A program made the position numbers and the translations under genes. Below the pieces are notes generated by a model. That model did not search any database. It was not told the origin of the DNA and saw only the letters and a program-made list of their open reading frames with translations. From NCBI GenBank assembly GCA_961205875.1, contig OY540812.1, positions 31,691,098 to 31,755,097 on the forward strand: a stretch of 64,000 nt of DNA, read 5' to 3'. The DNA is from Sialis fuliginosa (Eukaryota > Arthropoda > Insecta > Megaloptera > Sialidae). Below, one piece after another: positions 11,299-22,556 of the stretch (its first letter is position 1; each line of letters starts with the position of its first letter).

Positions 11299-12245
11299 TA
11301 TAGCATCTAAACTATTCTAAACTGAATTTTGATACAGTTATTAAGGGTTTCAGTAAGGCAGAAAACTGTTTTTTACTGTTAGGTTTTACTTAATGTAATT
11401 AACAATGGAGATGTTTACAATTTTTTTATCAATATAAATACAAATCTAAGCAAAATTTAACAGTTTGTATTTTGTGTATTACAAATAATGTAAATAAATG
11501 AACACAATTTATATCGCTTCTTTTTTTCAATTAAAAATATTTTTTCTTTCTCGCGTTGCCAGTGGGTCTCGCAAAATTCATTTTGCCCACACCAATTTTA
11601 GGTCTTGCGCCGCCACTGCTAAGCTCCATAGACTTCACCATAAAGATAGCATTTTCCGAGTGCTATATGTTATGTTTGTATTGATAATATAAGTTTTCGT
11701 CGCAAAAAGGTAAAAAAAAAATTTTTTTTAAGATTTCAAAGGTGAGATATTACACTTATTGTATTTTTGTAAAATATTGCATATAATTGAGCCAAACATT
11801 AAGTAAGTTACTTATCAAATCTTATTTCTGTGCAGATGAAGTTTGTCAAATAATTTTAAAGGCTAAAATGTCTTAAATGCAATAAATAGGCTCATGTTAA
11901 AGGCCTGAGGACCTTATTTTGTAATAATTGTAATTAAATAAACAATTAGACTTGATGACACAAAATTTTAGAATTAAATACGTAAGTACTTATTAGTAAT
12001 AATACTAATACTACATTAAACATGATTATAGATCTCAAAATATGTATATCTAATTAAAATTTTGTTTAATTTGAATTAACTTATATTTGATAGATACCAT
12101 TTACCTATGTACCCCTGTCCGTTTAATCACCCACTGCCCTTTTCAATGCGACTTTTATTTAATTTGTTTCTATTATTTTTGTGGTAAAAAGAGATTAAAT
12201 TTAAGAAACTCAATTAATTAGTGATACATACCTATGTGTATGTAT
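11299..12245. other. non-genic stretch with a possible hAT end
   Basis: At about 11603-11621 the reverse strand reads AGCAGTGGCGGCGCAAGACC, in the style of a hAT terminus, with no clear partner. Otherwise AT-rich and unassigned. Confidence 0.4.
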
Positions 12246-12913
12246 TAGTGATGTAACGAATATTCGCATTCGCATTCCTATTCGCAAGTAAGAGTGCGAA
12301 TATTTTTGCGAATATTACTTGTTTTTGTATTAATTTAAAAAATATATTTTTTATCTATTACCTACTTATATTAAATAATTTTTTTTAAGAACTTAGGAAC
12401 AATCAACATTTATTTTTACTTCCATTTTCTGAAAGAAATGGAAGTATTATAATACCGTCGAAAAATCGTGTACGAGATAAGAGCAGATTCTGATTGTACT
12501 TCAAAACATAAAAAAATGTTGATGTTGTGCGTTCACGATAACTACTGTAAAAATTCACCGATTTGAATTATTTTTGGGGCAAAAATTTGTCATAGTGAGC
12601 ACTCCAGACCAGTTGATTTTGATGCTAATCGGATTGGGATTTTTTGAAATATTCACCCCCAAAAAAAGATTTTTTTTATAAAATTAAAGCAAATTAAATA
12701 ATGCAATAATTTTTTTAGGGTGGAAAGGATTATATGAACCATGCTCCCCCCACCCCAAAAAAAACAAACATCAAATTATTACAAATTAAAATTTATAAAA
12801 AAAATGTTGAAGAGGCTTATATAGGCCTTAATGCTCCCCTAAAAGCAAAAAAATAAGAAAAAGAATATTTATACTAAAAAAGTCAATATTCGCATACATT
12901 TGTTACATCCCTA
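12246..12913. mobile_element. hAT MITE with perfect 8-bp target duplication
   Basis: The ends are TAGTGATGTAACGAATATTC and the complement of TAGGGATGTAACAAATGTAT. GTATGTAT flanks both sides exactly (12238-12245 and 12914-12921). The left 60 bp repeat the GAATATTCGC motif. A family E fragment lies inside. No transposase is present. A relative with GGATATCCGC motifs ends at 44892. Confidence 0.85.
12420..12660 (+). repeat. dispersed family E, copy 1 (inside hAT)
   Basis: ACTTCCATTTTCTGAAAGAA through a GTGCGTTCACGATAACTACT block parallels 50868-51110, where the same order of motifs is seen. It lies in the middle of the 12246 hAT. Confidence 0.6.
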
Positions 12914-13067
12914 GTATGTATGTACATATGTATAACACAGTTGTTTTTTTTTATAATATGTGTAGTTTCAATAAAAAAACGTCTTCAATCTCGAGAGTCC
13001 GTTTCAATAGGTAACTCCTCTACTACACACAAATGAAACAATAAATATCTCGGTGGAAAAAAAAAAA

Positions 13068-13500
13068 ACGTACAGTGTAACGTGCTCTAAATCCGTGAAC
13101 TATTAAACAAAGGTATTTCGAATAATTATACAAAAGATTAACATTTAGTAAATATTTTTAACATAGCAAACGATATTTTCGAGGAATCTGAGAAATAAAC
13201 TGATCTAAATATAAATATGTCTCAAATATGCACATTTTTTTTTTGTCAAGATTGAATAATTATTTACAAAACAGCAGACTTTTATTATTTTAAACGCGGC
13301 GCGAGCGAATAAGAAAATTTCGGAGCAAAATTTATTGTAAAATGAAAAATAATGCAAGTAATGTGCTCTAAATTCGTTTACTGTTAAATAAGGGTATTTC
13401 GAACAATTATACAGAATTTCATCAATATTTAGTAAATATGTTTAACACAGCAAACAATCTTTTGACACGCGGAAAATCTGGGAAATAAACTGCTCTAAAA
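13068..13500 (+). repeat. direct duplication, ~281-bp spacing
   Basis: A segment of about 140 bp beginning GTGCTCTAAAT and containing GGTATTTCGAA and ACATAGCAAACGAT recurs 281 bp downstream (13082 and 13363) with around 20 percent difference by eye. Confidence 0.65.
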
Positions 13501-13618
13501 TTAAAAATATTGAACTTAGACCCTTTTTGAAGCATAAAAGATGTTTTCTAATGTCAATTTTTTTACTATCAAAATTTCAAAGAAAATTATTTAGGTACTT
13601 AAAATGGAAAAATTGCAA

Positions 13619-14374
13619 TAAAAAACATCTGCCAAGTAAATACACAGTGCTTCCTCGTGCTAAATTCATCAAAAGTAGTTAATTATTCAACAATTTAAAT
13701 AAAAATCGATAGTGTGTATATAAATTGCCTGAAATTGGTTATCATTTAATTTTTATACAATTTTACTAAAAAATATTAGTTCGAAATTTATGTTTTTAAT
13801 TTTTTGACAATTTCAATCTAAATCTAAATTCATGCAAATGTCAAAATGATATTTAAAACGCCAAAATGACATTTAATATATCCAAGCAAATATCAATTTA
13901 GAAAAACAGAACACAAATTTTTAAAATAAATTGAGATAAATCTTTGTAAGGGAATATTTTACAACAAACGTTGTAAACCCATATTATAGGAAATTGAATG
14001 CTCTACAAAAAATATTCTATAAAATTTTCACGTAACATGTGTCGTTCTTGAGATATCTTGAAAAAATAAATATTTTGGGGTATCACCCCTCCCCCTTACA
14101 CACGGTTTTGATGATTTTGAAATGGAACCGTCCTCAAACCAGACCCAACCATCCGACCAAGTTTCAATAATATCGGTTCAGTGGTTCATGAGTTATGCGT
14201 GTGACAAGGATTCAGGGGACAGATGGACACACACACGGACGGACGGACAGACAGACTCGGAACGAAAAGTGTTTGTCTTGACGTGAAACGGAAAGACCAA
14301 TTTAAAATTTTGAAGTCGGAGAACATTTTTTTTCTCATTCTAAAACGATTACAAAGCTTCTCGTGTCTTCGATA
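13619..14374 (+). repeat. family A, near-complete copy
   Basis: Starts AAAAAACATCTGCCAAGTAA and runs through the whole family A order: TTAGTTCGAAATTTA, repeated 'caaaatgacatttaa' units, TTGAGATAAATCTTTG, CACCCCTCCCCCTTACACAC, GATTCAGGGGACAGA and the microsatellite CGGACGGACGGACAGACAG. It stops at CTTCGATAT, just short of the terminal hairpin half. An open frame across the microsatellite (14223-14435) is an accident of the repeat. Confidence 0.8.
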
Positions 14375-15189
14375 TGATAAACATTTCAGTATTTTATCTA
14401 AAAAACATAATTCAAAAGGTTTTCATTTAAAGTGATTTGATTCCGAAGTTCAATCTTTAAGGCACACCACTATTTGTCGAAGAATATTTATCAAGATAAT
14501 TATCATTTTGCATCCTTATCCGATATACTTAAAGTATAAAAAAATAAAAATCTTTTCAAGCTATAATAATATAATTTATAAGTATTGCTATTATCGAGGT
14601 ATAAAGTTCAAAAAACTGTTTTCTTATTTGATCCATTGGGAGTAATATCACAAATATCACGTGTTATAAAATACATCCAGCATCCCAATAGAATTCCACG
14701 TTTCTTAAAACATTATAGTTAATACCCCAACATGCATGGTACATTTGCAATCTTCAGAGATGAATAAAATGGGGCCGCACATAGAAGTTTCTATAAATTT
14801 CAATAAATGTTTTATATATCTCGTCCCCAACGAACGTAAGAAACTAAAAGCAAAATACACATAATGTACCCCCATATGAATAATGGAAAACGCGGAGGTA
14901 AGCGACAATAAAAGCTGAAAAAATTAAACGCAATATACAACTGTCAAATAAACAGAAACAGGTGGTGTATGTGAGAGACAAGAAAATATAAAAAGCCGCG
15001 CTGCAGATTTTCTTTTGAACGGAGATAAATCTGAAAGACACTTTAATGCGCTGTTACTTTCCTAAATCCTTGTAATACATTTTAATATTTGCACAAGTGC
15101 ACGCAGAAATCGATTTGTTAAAAAAAAAGATTTTTATTTTATATACATAAGTTTTTGTACACCGGTTTTAGGGTCTATGATCAGAACCC
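14375..15189. other. unassigned stretch
   Basis: No gene or family recognised. Open frames on the minus strand at 14705-15041 show no domain and overlap one another. Confidence 0.4.
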
Positions 15190-15197
15190 CTACTAAG

Positions 15198-15307
15198 TAG
15201 TGGCGTAACTAGGATTTTTTTTGAGGAGGGGCCAAAATTTCAAAAAAAAATTTAAAACCTTTTTCAATTTTCACATTTACTACTTATAACACTGCGGGGA
15301 GCCACTA
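15198..15307. mobile_element. very short hAT-like MITE
   Basis: Starts TAGTGGCGTAACTAGG and ends with the complement of TAGTGGCTCCCCGC. The flanks CTACTAAG and CTATTAAA agree at 6 of 8 positions. About 110 bp. Confidence 0.5.
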
Positions 15308-15438
15308 CTATTAAAGGGTTTTTCGAGTCTAGAAAGAAAAAAAATTTAGTTAATAGGGTTTCAAAATCCTAACACCTCAATTTCCGAAATTAACCAAAGG
15401 TCTCGCGGTTTGAAGGAAATATGTAACATTGGTCTAAA

Positions 15439-15688
15439 TCAGGCTTGTCCAACTCGTGGCCTATGAGGATTTAAAAATAATACACCTGCATTGAAATTAG
15501 CACGACTAAAAAAAAAAAAGTCTTCAGTTTTAAGTTTTCGAAATCTAACTTTATTTATTCAATTAAATTAGGAATTGAAATTGATGCGGCCAAAAAAAAG
15601 GATCTCAGTTCTATATTCTGGCCTACGGCCCTTAGTAAATTGAGTTTATGCTATGCGGCCCAGAAGGTTCAAAAGATTGGACACCTAA
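15439..15688. mobile_element. short hAT MITE
   Basis: Ends TCAGGCTTGTCCAAC and the complement of TTAGGTGTCCAATC. GGTCTAAA (15431-15438) and GGTCTAAT (15689-15696) form a 7-of-8 target duplication. 250 bp, non-coding; subterminal GGCC motifs on both sides. Confidence 0.65.
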
Positions 15689-15794
15689 GGTCTAATAATA
15701 ATAATAAATGATGTCTTATGATGTGCCATTAATCACAAAAAAATTTCAATAAACATACATAGTTACAAAGATATAAGGGGTCAAAGTAATTATC

Positions 15795-16030
15795 AACTAG
15801 CCGTGGGTTGGGGTGAGACCGTTTAGGTCCACACAACAAACTTCCCAACATGGTATGACTATCAATACTTGAATAGTGATTATTTTTTCCATATAGTTTA
15901 TTTAAAATTTTAATATATTTTTTATAATATATTTATGAAAAATTGTAATGGAATTTGTCAGAAATCAAACTCACCTTTGTATTATGAATATTAACTTTCT
16001 AATATTCTGATTTGGCATCTTAACGTAGTA
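15795..16030 (+). repeat. dispersed family D, copy 1
   Basis: Shares GGGGTGAGACC, TTCCCAACATGGTATGACTA and CCTTTGTATTATGAATATTA, in order, with 16670-16862 and 21508-21752. Confidence 0.7.
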
Positions 16031-16669
16031 ATTTAATTTAGACCACAAATTAATTAAATACTTGCAGACCCTCAAACGGGCGATTTTAAGGGTTACTCTG
16101 TTATAAACCTTCATTACACATGATATTACCACCGGTAGCAGAATTGAGTAAAAAAAATAGTTATTTTACGGATAGCAAAAAATTTAAAAAAACAATGACA
16201 AACTTAAAAATTCAATTTTTTTTAACCACATTTGTGTAGATAAAGAAACTTATTAATTTTGGTTACACTTAATATAAAAATATACGCAAAAAATCGATAG
16301 TAAAAAGAGATATAAACATATACATATATATGTATAATATTATAATATATATATAATATTATATATTTTTCAGTAAAAGAGTCGCCAAAAAGGACTCAAA
16401 AGTCCAGTCCTAGACTAGAATACCTCAATACCTCTCATACTTAGTAGTCCGTTAAAACAAAATTAAATATATTTACTCACTAACTGACTCATCAACGAAT
16501 ATCCCAAACATTTACATTTTCTGAAAGAGCACATTACTGTCTTCATATCTCCATAGTTAGATATCGATTGGTTTTAATTTTCTGTTATAAAAATATATAT
16601 TAAGTTCGTTTATTGAGTTTACAAAGTTTTCATTCGCGTAAAAACTCTGCAGGTCGCAAAACACAACAA
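16031..16669. other. unassigned, with an AT palindrome
   Basis: Bases 16308-16372 are an imperfect palindrome of TATAATATTA units, able to form a cruciform. Nothing else recognised. Confidence 0.4.
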
Positions 16670-16862
16670 ACCGTGGATTCGACCCTTGAGGTTCACACAA
16701 CTAACTTCCCAACATGGTATGACTATAAATACTTGAATAATGATTATTTATTGTTAAATTTTATGGAATTTTGTCAGAAATAAAACTTACATACCTTTGT
16801 ATTATGAATAGCAGTTTTCTATTATTCCTAATGTCAATAATATAATACACATTTTTAGAATA
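16670..16862 (+). repeat. dispersed family D, copy 2
   Basis: Carries TTCCCAACATGGTATGACTA and CCTAATGTCAATAATATAA, as in the copy at 21508. It is shorter because of an internal deletion after the ATTTATTGTT block. Confidence 0.7.
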
Positions 16863-16895
16863 CTTAAAAGTTCAAGAGCTGATGACATATTTTTC

Positions 16896-17292
16896 TGCCC
16901 CATCTGAGCATTAGGCAGACTTACGGAAATCGTTTATTGATATGTTGTACATCATGGGAAAAATAGTCCCGACCTCCACACCCGGGGATTAAGGGGTTTA
17001 ATTCCTTAGTGAACATGTAAAGAAAAAGTGCATTTTTGCCCCATGTGAGCACTAATAAAATCACCACAGGAAGTTAGTTTATGAAAAATTAGATAGTGAA
17101 AGTGCAATGGGCAGACGCATAGGGTGGGGATAAGGAGCAGGCAGACGCACTCAAAGATGCAACTTTTTTTTTTAATTGCCCCATTTGAGCATTGATGAAT
17201 TTTTGAGGGATGCAGTTTTTGATCTATATATGACCGGAAAAACAATGGCAGACGCGTAGTGTGGGGATAAGGGATGGGCAGACGCAATTGAA
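16896..17292 (+). repeat. three decayed ~140-bp tandem units
   Basis: The phrase TGCCCCATNTGAGCA occurs at 16896, 17037 and 17177 (spacing 141 and 140). Units 2 and 3 also share ATGGGCAGACGC, GTGGGGATAAGG and a second GGGCAGACGCA. The unit repeats a GGCAGACGC motif that has diverged between copies. An open frame on the minus strand (17006-17287) follows the repeat and shows no domain. Confidence 0.65.
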
Positions 17293-17446
17293 AGTGTTAT
17301 CCTATTTTTTTAAATGGGTTGTTTTGTATTTTTTTTTTTGCTTGAAGTTGTCCGCAATGACTCTCTGGATAATACATTAGTTCATTGAAAACACATTTGT
17401 TTACCCCCAACTAACACGAAAAGGAAAAATTTTATTAATATGAAAA

Positions 17447-17600
17447 TCTAAATGCACAGTGCTTCCTCGTGCTAAATTCACCAAAGTTAGTTAATTATTC
17501 AACAATTTAAATAAAAACCGATAAATTGCCTGGAATTGGTTAACCATTTAATTTTTATCAATCTGACAATTTGGATTTAATTGCAATGGCAATATGTATT
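17447..17600 (+). repeat. family A fragment (5' part)
   Basis: Begins ATGCACAGTGCTTCCTCGTG and breaks off near 17600 after the ACAATTTGGATT block. Confidence 0.7.
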
Positions 17601-18348
17601 TGTAACGTACATATTTATTAGTTAAAATTCAAATTTTGAAGATGTTTTTCACCCCTTTAATGGCTGTTTAGGTGCATATAAAAAAATACCAAAATACATG
17701 TGCACGTAAAAATGACACGTACATACGTACACACACACACGCCTTGATACCATGACCTTGAAACGTAAAAATATGTTAACATTTTTTATTTTGATTTTCG
17801 GACCGATTACAATAACTTCCTGTTGGGAAGTTAAAAAACGATACTTTTAAATTCTCTTCATCAATTTGTCAAAATAAAACCCAATTAAAGTTAGCTAAAT
17901 AGTAGAAGAATTTTCTTAAAAATCCGCAATATTTTATTTAACATACTTTCTTATTCAGATATTAAATAAAAATAACCGTCACAGAAATAAGTTTAAAAAA
18001 AACCTTATTCGATTATAAAATTCATCTTCCCTACAAAAAAGAAAATTATCTTGTCATTGAGAATAAATTAAAAAGAAAAAGAATAAGCAAAATAAAGTTG
18101 ACAAAAAAAGACTAACAAGGGAAGGTTGCAAATTGTGATGAAACTTGATATGTATTTTTGTACTTACTTGAGCGGTCGTTCAATTGTTTACTTAGTATTT
18201 TTAGACCACGAGATGTTGGTCGAAACGTCAAGTATAACAAAAGTGCGAGGCAGTGTTAAAATCTTCAAGAAAGTAATTTTAAACATTTGTAAATGTATTC
18301 TGAGAAAACTAAATAAAAGTCGAAAAGATTTCTTGGTACAAATTAATA
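17601..18348. other. non-genic stretch including one arm of a direct duplication
   Basis: Bases 17996-18105 (with TTATTCGATTATAAAATTCA and AGAATAAATTAAAAAG) recur at 19317-19416, on the other side of the TA-flanked MITE. A (CA)n tract lies near 17735. The open frame at 18126-18434 ends inside the MITE and matches nothing. Confidence 0.5.
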
Positions 18349-19191
18349 AGGTACTGGCACCAGTTTTGGATCATACCCCAGTGTTGGACACTTATTTAAT
18401 TAAATGTACTAAATTAGAAATATGTATTTGTTGATATTTGATTACTAAATCATAATCTATACAAACTTAACTGCAAAACAGATTAATTTGATGATAATCA
18501 GGTAATGGGTGTCAAAATGGTGGACAGTTAAATTAATTTTTAGTGTAATCTATTTATTAAAATATTATCATATCATTTGCTTTACATTGTTTACAATTTT
18601 ACGATTCTTTATTTTATAACTTTTGTGACATTTTATGTATATCACTGGGTGCACATTACTGGTTTTATTTTTCCCATTACTGGAGAAAAAATACATATAT
18701 TAAATGAAAGGTTATAAATAAAAAAAACTATATTTGCGGACTTTGATAATTAAATTGATTTAATAAAGAGGTAGTTGTTTTATTAGTAACTCGAGATCAT
18801 GAGAATTACGATTTATATATTTATTTATATATTAACTCACAATTAAATAATTACAAAATAAATCAAAAAGTTTATTGAAGATATTCATGTGTTGAGATAA
18901 CGGCATCGTTCTCACATTTTGTTCTTTCTTAATATGACGATGATTCTGTGAATCGAAAACTTGCGATACTTATTCTTCAATAAATTTTTTGACGTTTACA
19001 CAATTAATTTGTTATTATTTAATATATTAACGTCACTATAATATATATTATTAACTGATAATTATATATAAACTCATATTACTATTAAAGTAATATGAGT
19101 TTATGGGAATTACGACAATTTACGAAGGCCAGCAGTTCCAAAAACAGTATACCATATACTCTTAAAGCAGCCAAGACTAGTGCCAGTACCT
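18349..19191 (+). mobile_element. TA-flanked MITE with an inserted repeat
   Basis: Ends AGGTACTGGCACCAGTTTTG and the complement of AGGTACTGGCACTAGTCTTG, with TA outside both (18347-18348 and 19192-19193). It follows the 10719 copy until about 18815, where extra sequence up to about 19110 intervenes. The phrase ATGAGAATTACG on the left resembles ATGGGAATTACG on the right, as if part of the MITE was duplicated around the insert. Confidence 0.75.
18870..19050 (+). repeat. dispersed repeat with hammerhead-like core, copy 1
   Basis: Holds TGACGATG, a GATTC/GAATC stem with a TGT loop, then GAAA, followed by AATAAATTTTTTGACGTTT and TTAACGTCACTATAATA. The same order is seen on the minus strand at 34478-34660, and its downstream part at 47634-47760. 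The stem with flanking CTGA/GAAA boxes resembles a hammerhead ribozyme core (see findings). Here the first C of the core is lost. Confidence 0.6.
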
Positions 19192-19193
19192 TA

Positions 19194-19866
19194 TTTCAAT
19201 AGATAACTGCTTGTTTATTGAAAACGGGCCTTAGTTATATTATTAAATATTCTTGTAAAACAATTTTTAATAAAGAAATTTCTGTCATGTATTCAAGAAA
19301 CAAGTTTAAGTTAGAATAAAAAAACCTTATTCGATTATAAAATTTATCTTCGTACAGAAAAGAATATTCTGTTGGCATAGAGAATAAATTAAAAAGAATA
19401 AGCAAAAATAAAGTTGCGATATTACTTTCACAAGAACAAAATAAACCGCAGCCTTAGTATAATTCAATTTGTCACAAAGAAAAAGAGATTCGCAAATCCG
19501 AACGTATTCCAGTTTAGCATAAATGCGATGTTTCTAGACGAAATCCTTTGCGGTAATAACCGGGGCCTGAACCGCGAACCTCCGGTCAGCCACCGTGACC
19601 GCTTTATATTATATTTTGCACAAACGTTAGCTCCCCCCAAACCACCCCCTCTCACCCACGCCATAAAAGAGTCCCGGTAGTGCAATTCGCGCTACGGCTA
19701 ATGTTTTTATTGTGCCGAATTGTAAAAATACTTGTAAACTTGTAAATCCCATACAGAGCTGTTTTAAACTCTATAAATTATAATACATTCATCAAATTTA
19801 TATATTCATATACATAGGGGAAGGTTGGGTTCACTTTCATATTCAACACACTTATATTGTAGTTTA
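19194..19866. other. non-genic stretch including the second arm of a duplication
   Basis: 19317-19416 repeats 17996-18105. Bases 19555-19680 are GC-richer, with open frames on both strands but no recognisable domain. Confidence 0.45.
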
Positions 19867-19874
19867 CATTTAAG

Positions 19875-21159
19875 CAGTGGCGTAGCTAGTCCTGAGGGGG
19901 CCCTGTATCAAAATTTCTTGAGGGGGGGGGGCTTTTTCGGACAATAAACAAAAACACTAGCATAAAAAATATATTTGAAAATAACAAAAAGAATAAATAA
20001 CAATAAACCGGATTATATGCAACATAAAATCGCTAAAATATGCATGCAAATAGGGTTGCCAGAACATCTCTTTTAAAGAGAACATGTTATCTTTTTGAGC
20101 ATTGATTTTTCTTTTTTATATTGAAATGTCCTCTTCTGTTCTCTTTTTTAATGTAGCATATTTTGACTTAATCCTGATTTTTATATTAGTATTAATACAT
20201 TAACGCAATAAAAAGGTACCCACAATTTCAATTTGAGAGGTGCAATATTTCAAGATAAAAATCACAAACTCAAAAACTAAAAAGGACCTAAAAATGACAT
20301 TTAGTTGTTATTTTTTATTTTCTTTCTGGAGAAAGAGTACCGATTATCTCATATAAGTAATAAGTATATTAGTTTTCATCAACTTTCAAGTACAGTACAT
20401 ATAGAATTAAAAAGAATTCCAAATATACCTGGATTAGATTTTAGCGGCTATTTTATATGCTACCGGCGACCAGCGAAAAAATATCTTCAGATATTAATGT
20501 AGACAATTAAAATTTGCTAAAAAAATTATTTTGGATTTTGGTTTTTTAACGAAGTCTACAATAGTAGATGCCTAGGGCCCTATTTTTTCTTATTCCTCAC
20601 TTACCGGCAACGTGAATAAATATTTAACTATTTTTAGTTTAAACTTATATAAAACACAACTATAACAAAAGTTACTTATTAAAATAATTAATACAAAATA
20701 AAAGTCATCTTTTTGTTCTCTTTTTACATCTTGAGTTTATGACAACCCTACATGCAAATATGCAAAAAATAAGCCCCAAATATGCAATAAAACGCCAAAA
20801 ATATGCAATTTTAGCTGTCAAATACACAACGGAAATTACCTAATGATTTGTGATAACAATAAAAATTTGATATCTCGAATTTTAATAAAATTGAAATATG
20901 TTGATGTAAAAATACATAGATCTCCCTTTAACAATTTTTCAAAATTTTGTTAATTTTTAATAAACATCAGATTTAAAAAAAGTGCAAATATATTTTTTAA
21001 ATAACCTGCTATTGCAGCGAATTTAAAAATAAACACCAATAAAAAATTCACAAAATTTTTGTATTTGTTTTACGATTTTTTGTTTATGTATGTTGGGGCC
21101 CCTCAAGTTCTGGGGCCCTGTATCATTGATACACCGCTATATCGGTAGCTACGTCCCTG
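19875..21159. mobile_element. hAT non-autonomous element hosting a second hAT
   Basis: The ends are CAGTGGCGTAGCTAG and the complement of CAGGGACGTAGCTACCG. CATTTAAG flanks it exactly on both sides (19867-19874 and 21160-21167). With the nested element removed it is about 580 bp. The interior has a cluster of AATATGCA motifs around the insertion site and GGGGCCCTGTATCA near both ends. No transposase reading frame. Confidence 0.85.
20051..20750. mobile_element. nested hAT MITE with perfect 8-bp duplication
   Basis: Ends TAGGGTTGCCAGAAC and the complement of TAGGGTTGTCATAAAC. CATGCAAA is repeated exactly outside both ends (20043-20050 and 20751-20758). It lies wholly within the hAT at 19875-21159, so it is the younger insertion. 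TTTTGTTCTCTTTT-type motifs are subterminal on both sides. 700 bp, non-coding. Confidence 0.85.
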
Positions 21160-21194
21160 CATTTAAGTTATAACTTTTTCTTTTTGATGTATTA

Positions 21195-21470
21195 ACAATT
21201 ATTTTTGTATTTAACTGACTCAAAAAAGTAAGAGATTCTCAATTCGCCAATATAAATTTCGTATGTATGCTCGAGCATAACTCTGACAAATATGTACCGA
21301 TTTTTTTTTTTTTTGACAGAGTAAACTACCGAGGTGGTTCCATATAAATTTTATCAGAATTTGACTTCAAAGATACAACTCAGAAGGGAAAAATAAAAAA
21401 CTTTTTAAAAAATGTTCAGTGTTTTTAGCACGGGACAAGGGTTTATTTTTTTTTTTAAGTTTTTTTATAT
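21195..21470 (-). repeat. family G, copy 2
   Basis: Contains GAGATTCTCAATTCG, GAGCATAACTCTGACAAATA and TACCGAGGTGGTTCCATATA, in the order seen at 43735, and ends in the TTTTTAAAAAATG block. Confidence 0.65.
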
Positions 21471-21507
21471 AAATTATAGCAAAGTATGTAAAACTATTAA
21501 AAACAAG

Positions 21508-21752
21508 CTTGGGGTGGGGTGAGACCCTTTAGGTCCACACAATCAACTTCTCAACACAGTATGATTATAAATACTTGAATACTGATTATAATATTTATTG
21601 TTTCCGTATAGTTTATGTGAATATATTTTTAATATGTATATGAAAAATTTAAATGGAATTGGTCAGAAATAAAATTCACCTTTGTATTATGAATATTAGT
21701 TTTCTAATATCCTAATGTCAATAATATAACACACATTTTTAGAATAATTAAT
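21508..21752 (+). repeat. family D, copy 3
   Basis: Longest of the three copies: GGGTGAGACCCTTTAGGTCC to ACACACATTTTTAGAATAAT. Confidence 0.7.
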
Positions 21753-22049
21753 TTGACAATTAGAATTAAATTGCATTTGTTTTATAAAACGTAACTAGTC
21801 TGGCAATTTAAGTTTAATTGCGTTTGTTTCCAAGGCTATATGAATTGTAGACTTATTTATTAGTATTAACTTCCTAACTGGAAGTTATTGTAATCGGTCC
21901 GGAAATCAAAATCAAAAATTTCAACATATTTGTATGTTTTAAGGTCACTATAGTATATTTACACTATTTTTAGAAAGATGTATGTCTGTGTGTGTATGTA
22001 TGTACGTATGTTTGTTCGAACATACATACATACACACACATGGCAGAAA

Positions 22050-22227
22050 AAAAATTGTTAATACAAATAATTTTTTTTAATTAACCACTCGGAGCTGAAC
22101 CGAAAACCGAAAAAAGCGGAAAAACCGTTCTTTTTTTCGGAACGAAAACCGGAACCGAACCGAAAAATATTTTTTTACTCAAACCGGAACGAAAACCGAT
22201 ACGAAAAAATAACGGTTCGAAGCCCTG
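22050..22227. mobile_element. hAT MITE (CAGGGCTTCGAACCG family), right half
   Basis: Same sequence order as 7610-7774, including CACTCGGAGCTGAACCGAAA, and ends AACGGTTCGAAGCCCTG. The left half is missing; the break lies next to a TACATACATACACACACA microsatellite. Confidence 0.75.
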
Positions 22228-22556
22228 GTAAATATTCATATATAGGTACTGGCAATACACCATGAGAAACATGAAACGACTACCAAAGCCTATTACTTCT
22301 ATATCTTTGTTTTCTGTTGAATTATAAACAAAACATGTTCGAAGGTTTTGTTGATAAAAATTCCTATATTTAGCAAAATTTAGTCATTGAAATGAAAACA
22401 ACAACAGATATATAACAGTTAATTGCTCTACTTAATTAGTCATCAATTAACTTTATTCAAGAGCATTTGCGCAATGCAGTATCTATTTTCTATATGTTAC
22501 AAACATCTGTAAAATAAATATTTTTCCATATCAAAAATTAATATAGAAAAGTATTA

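Noticed and set aside
14223-14435. Frames over family A microsatellites (also 25058-25309, 34061-34306, 59621-59842)
   Set aside because: They recur wherever family A occurs, on either strand, and are driven by GACAGACA-type repeats.
18126-18434. 102-codon frame
   Set aside because: It crosses the boundary of a TA-flanked MITE, so it joins unrelated sequences.
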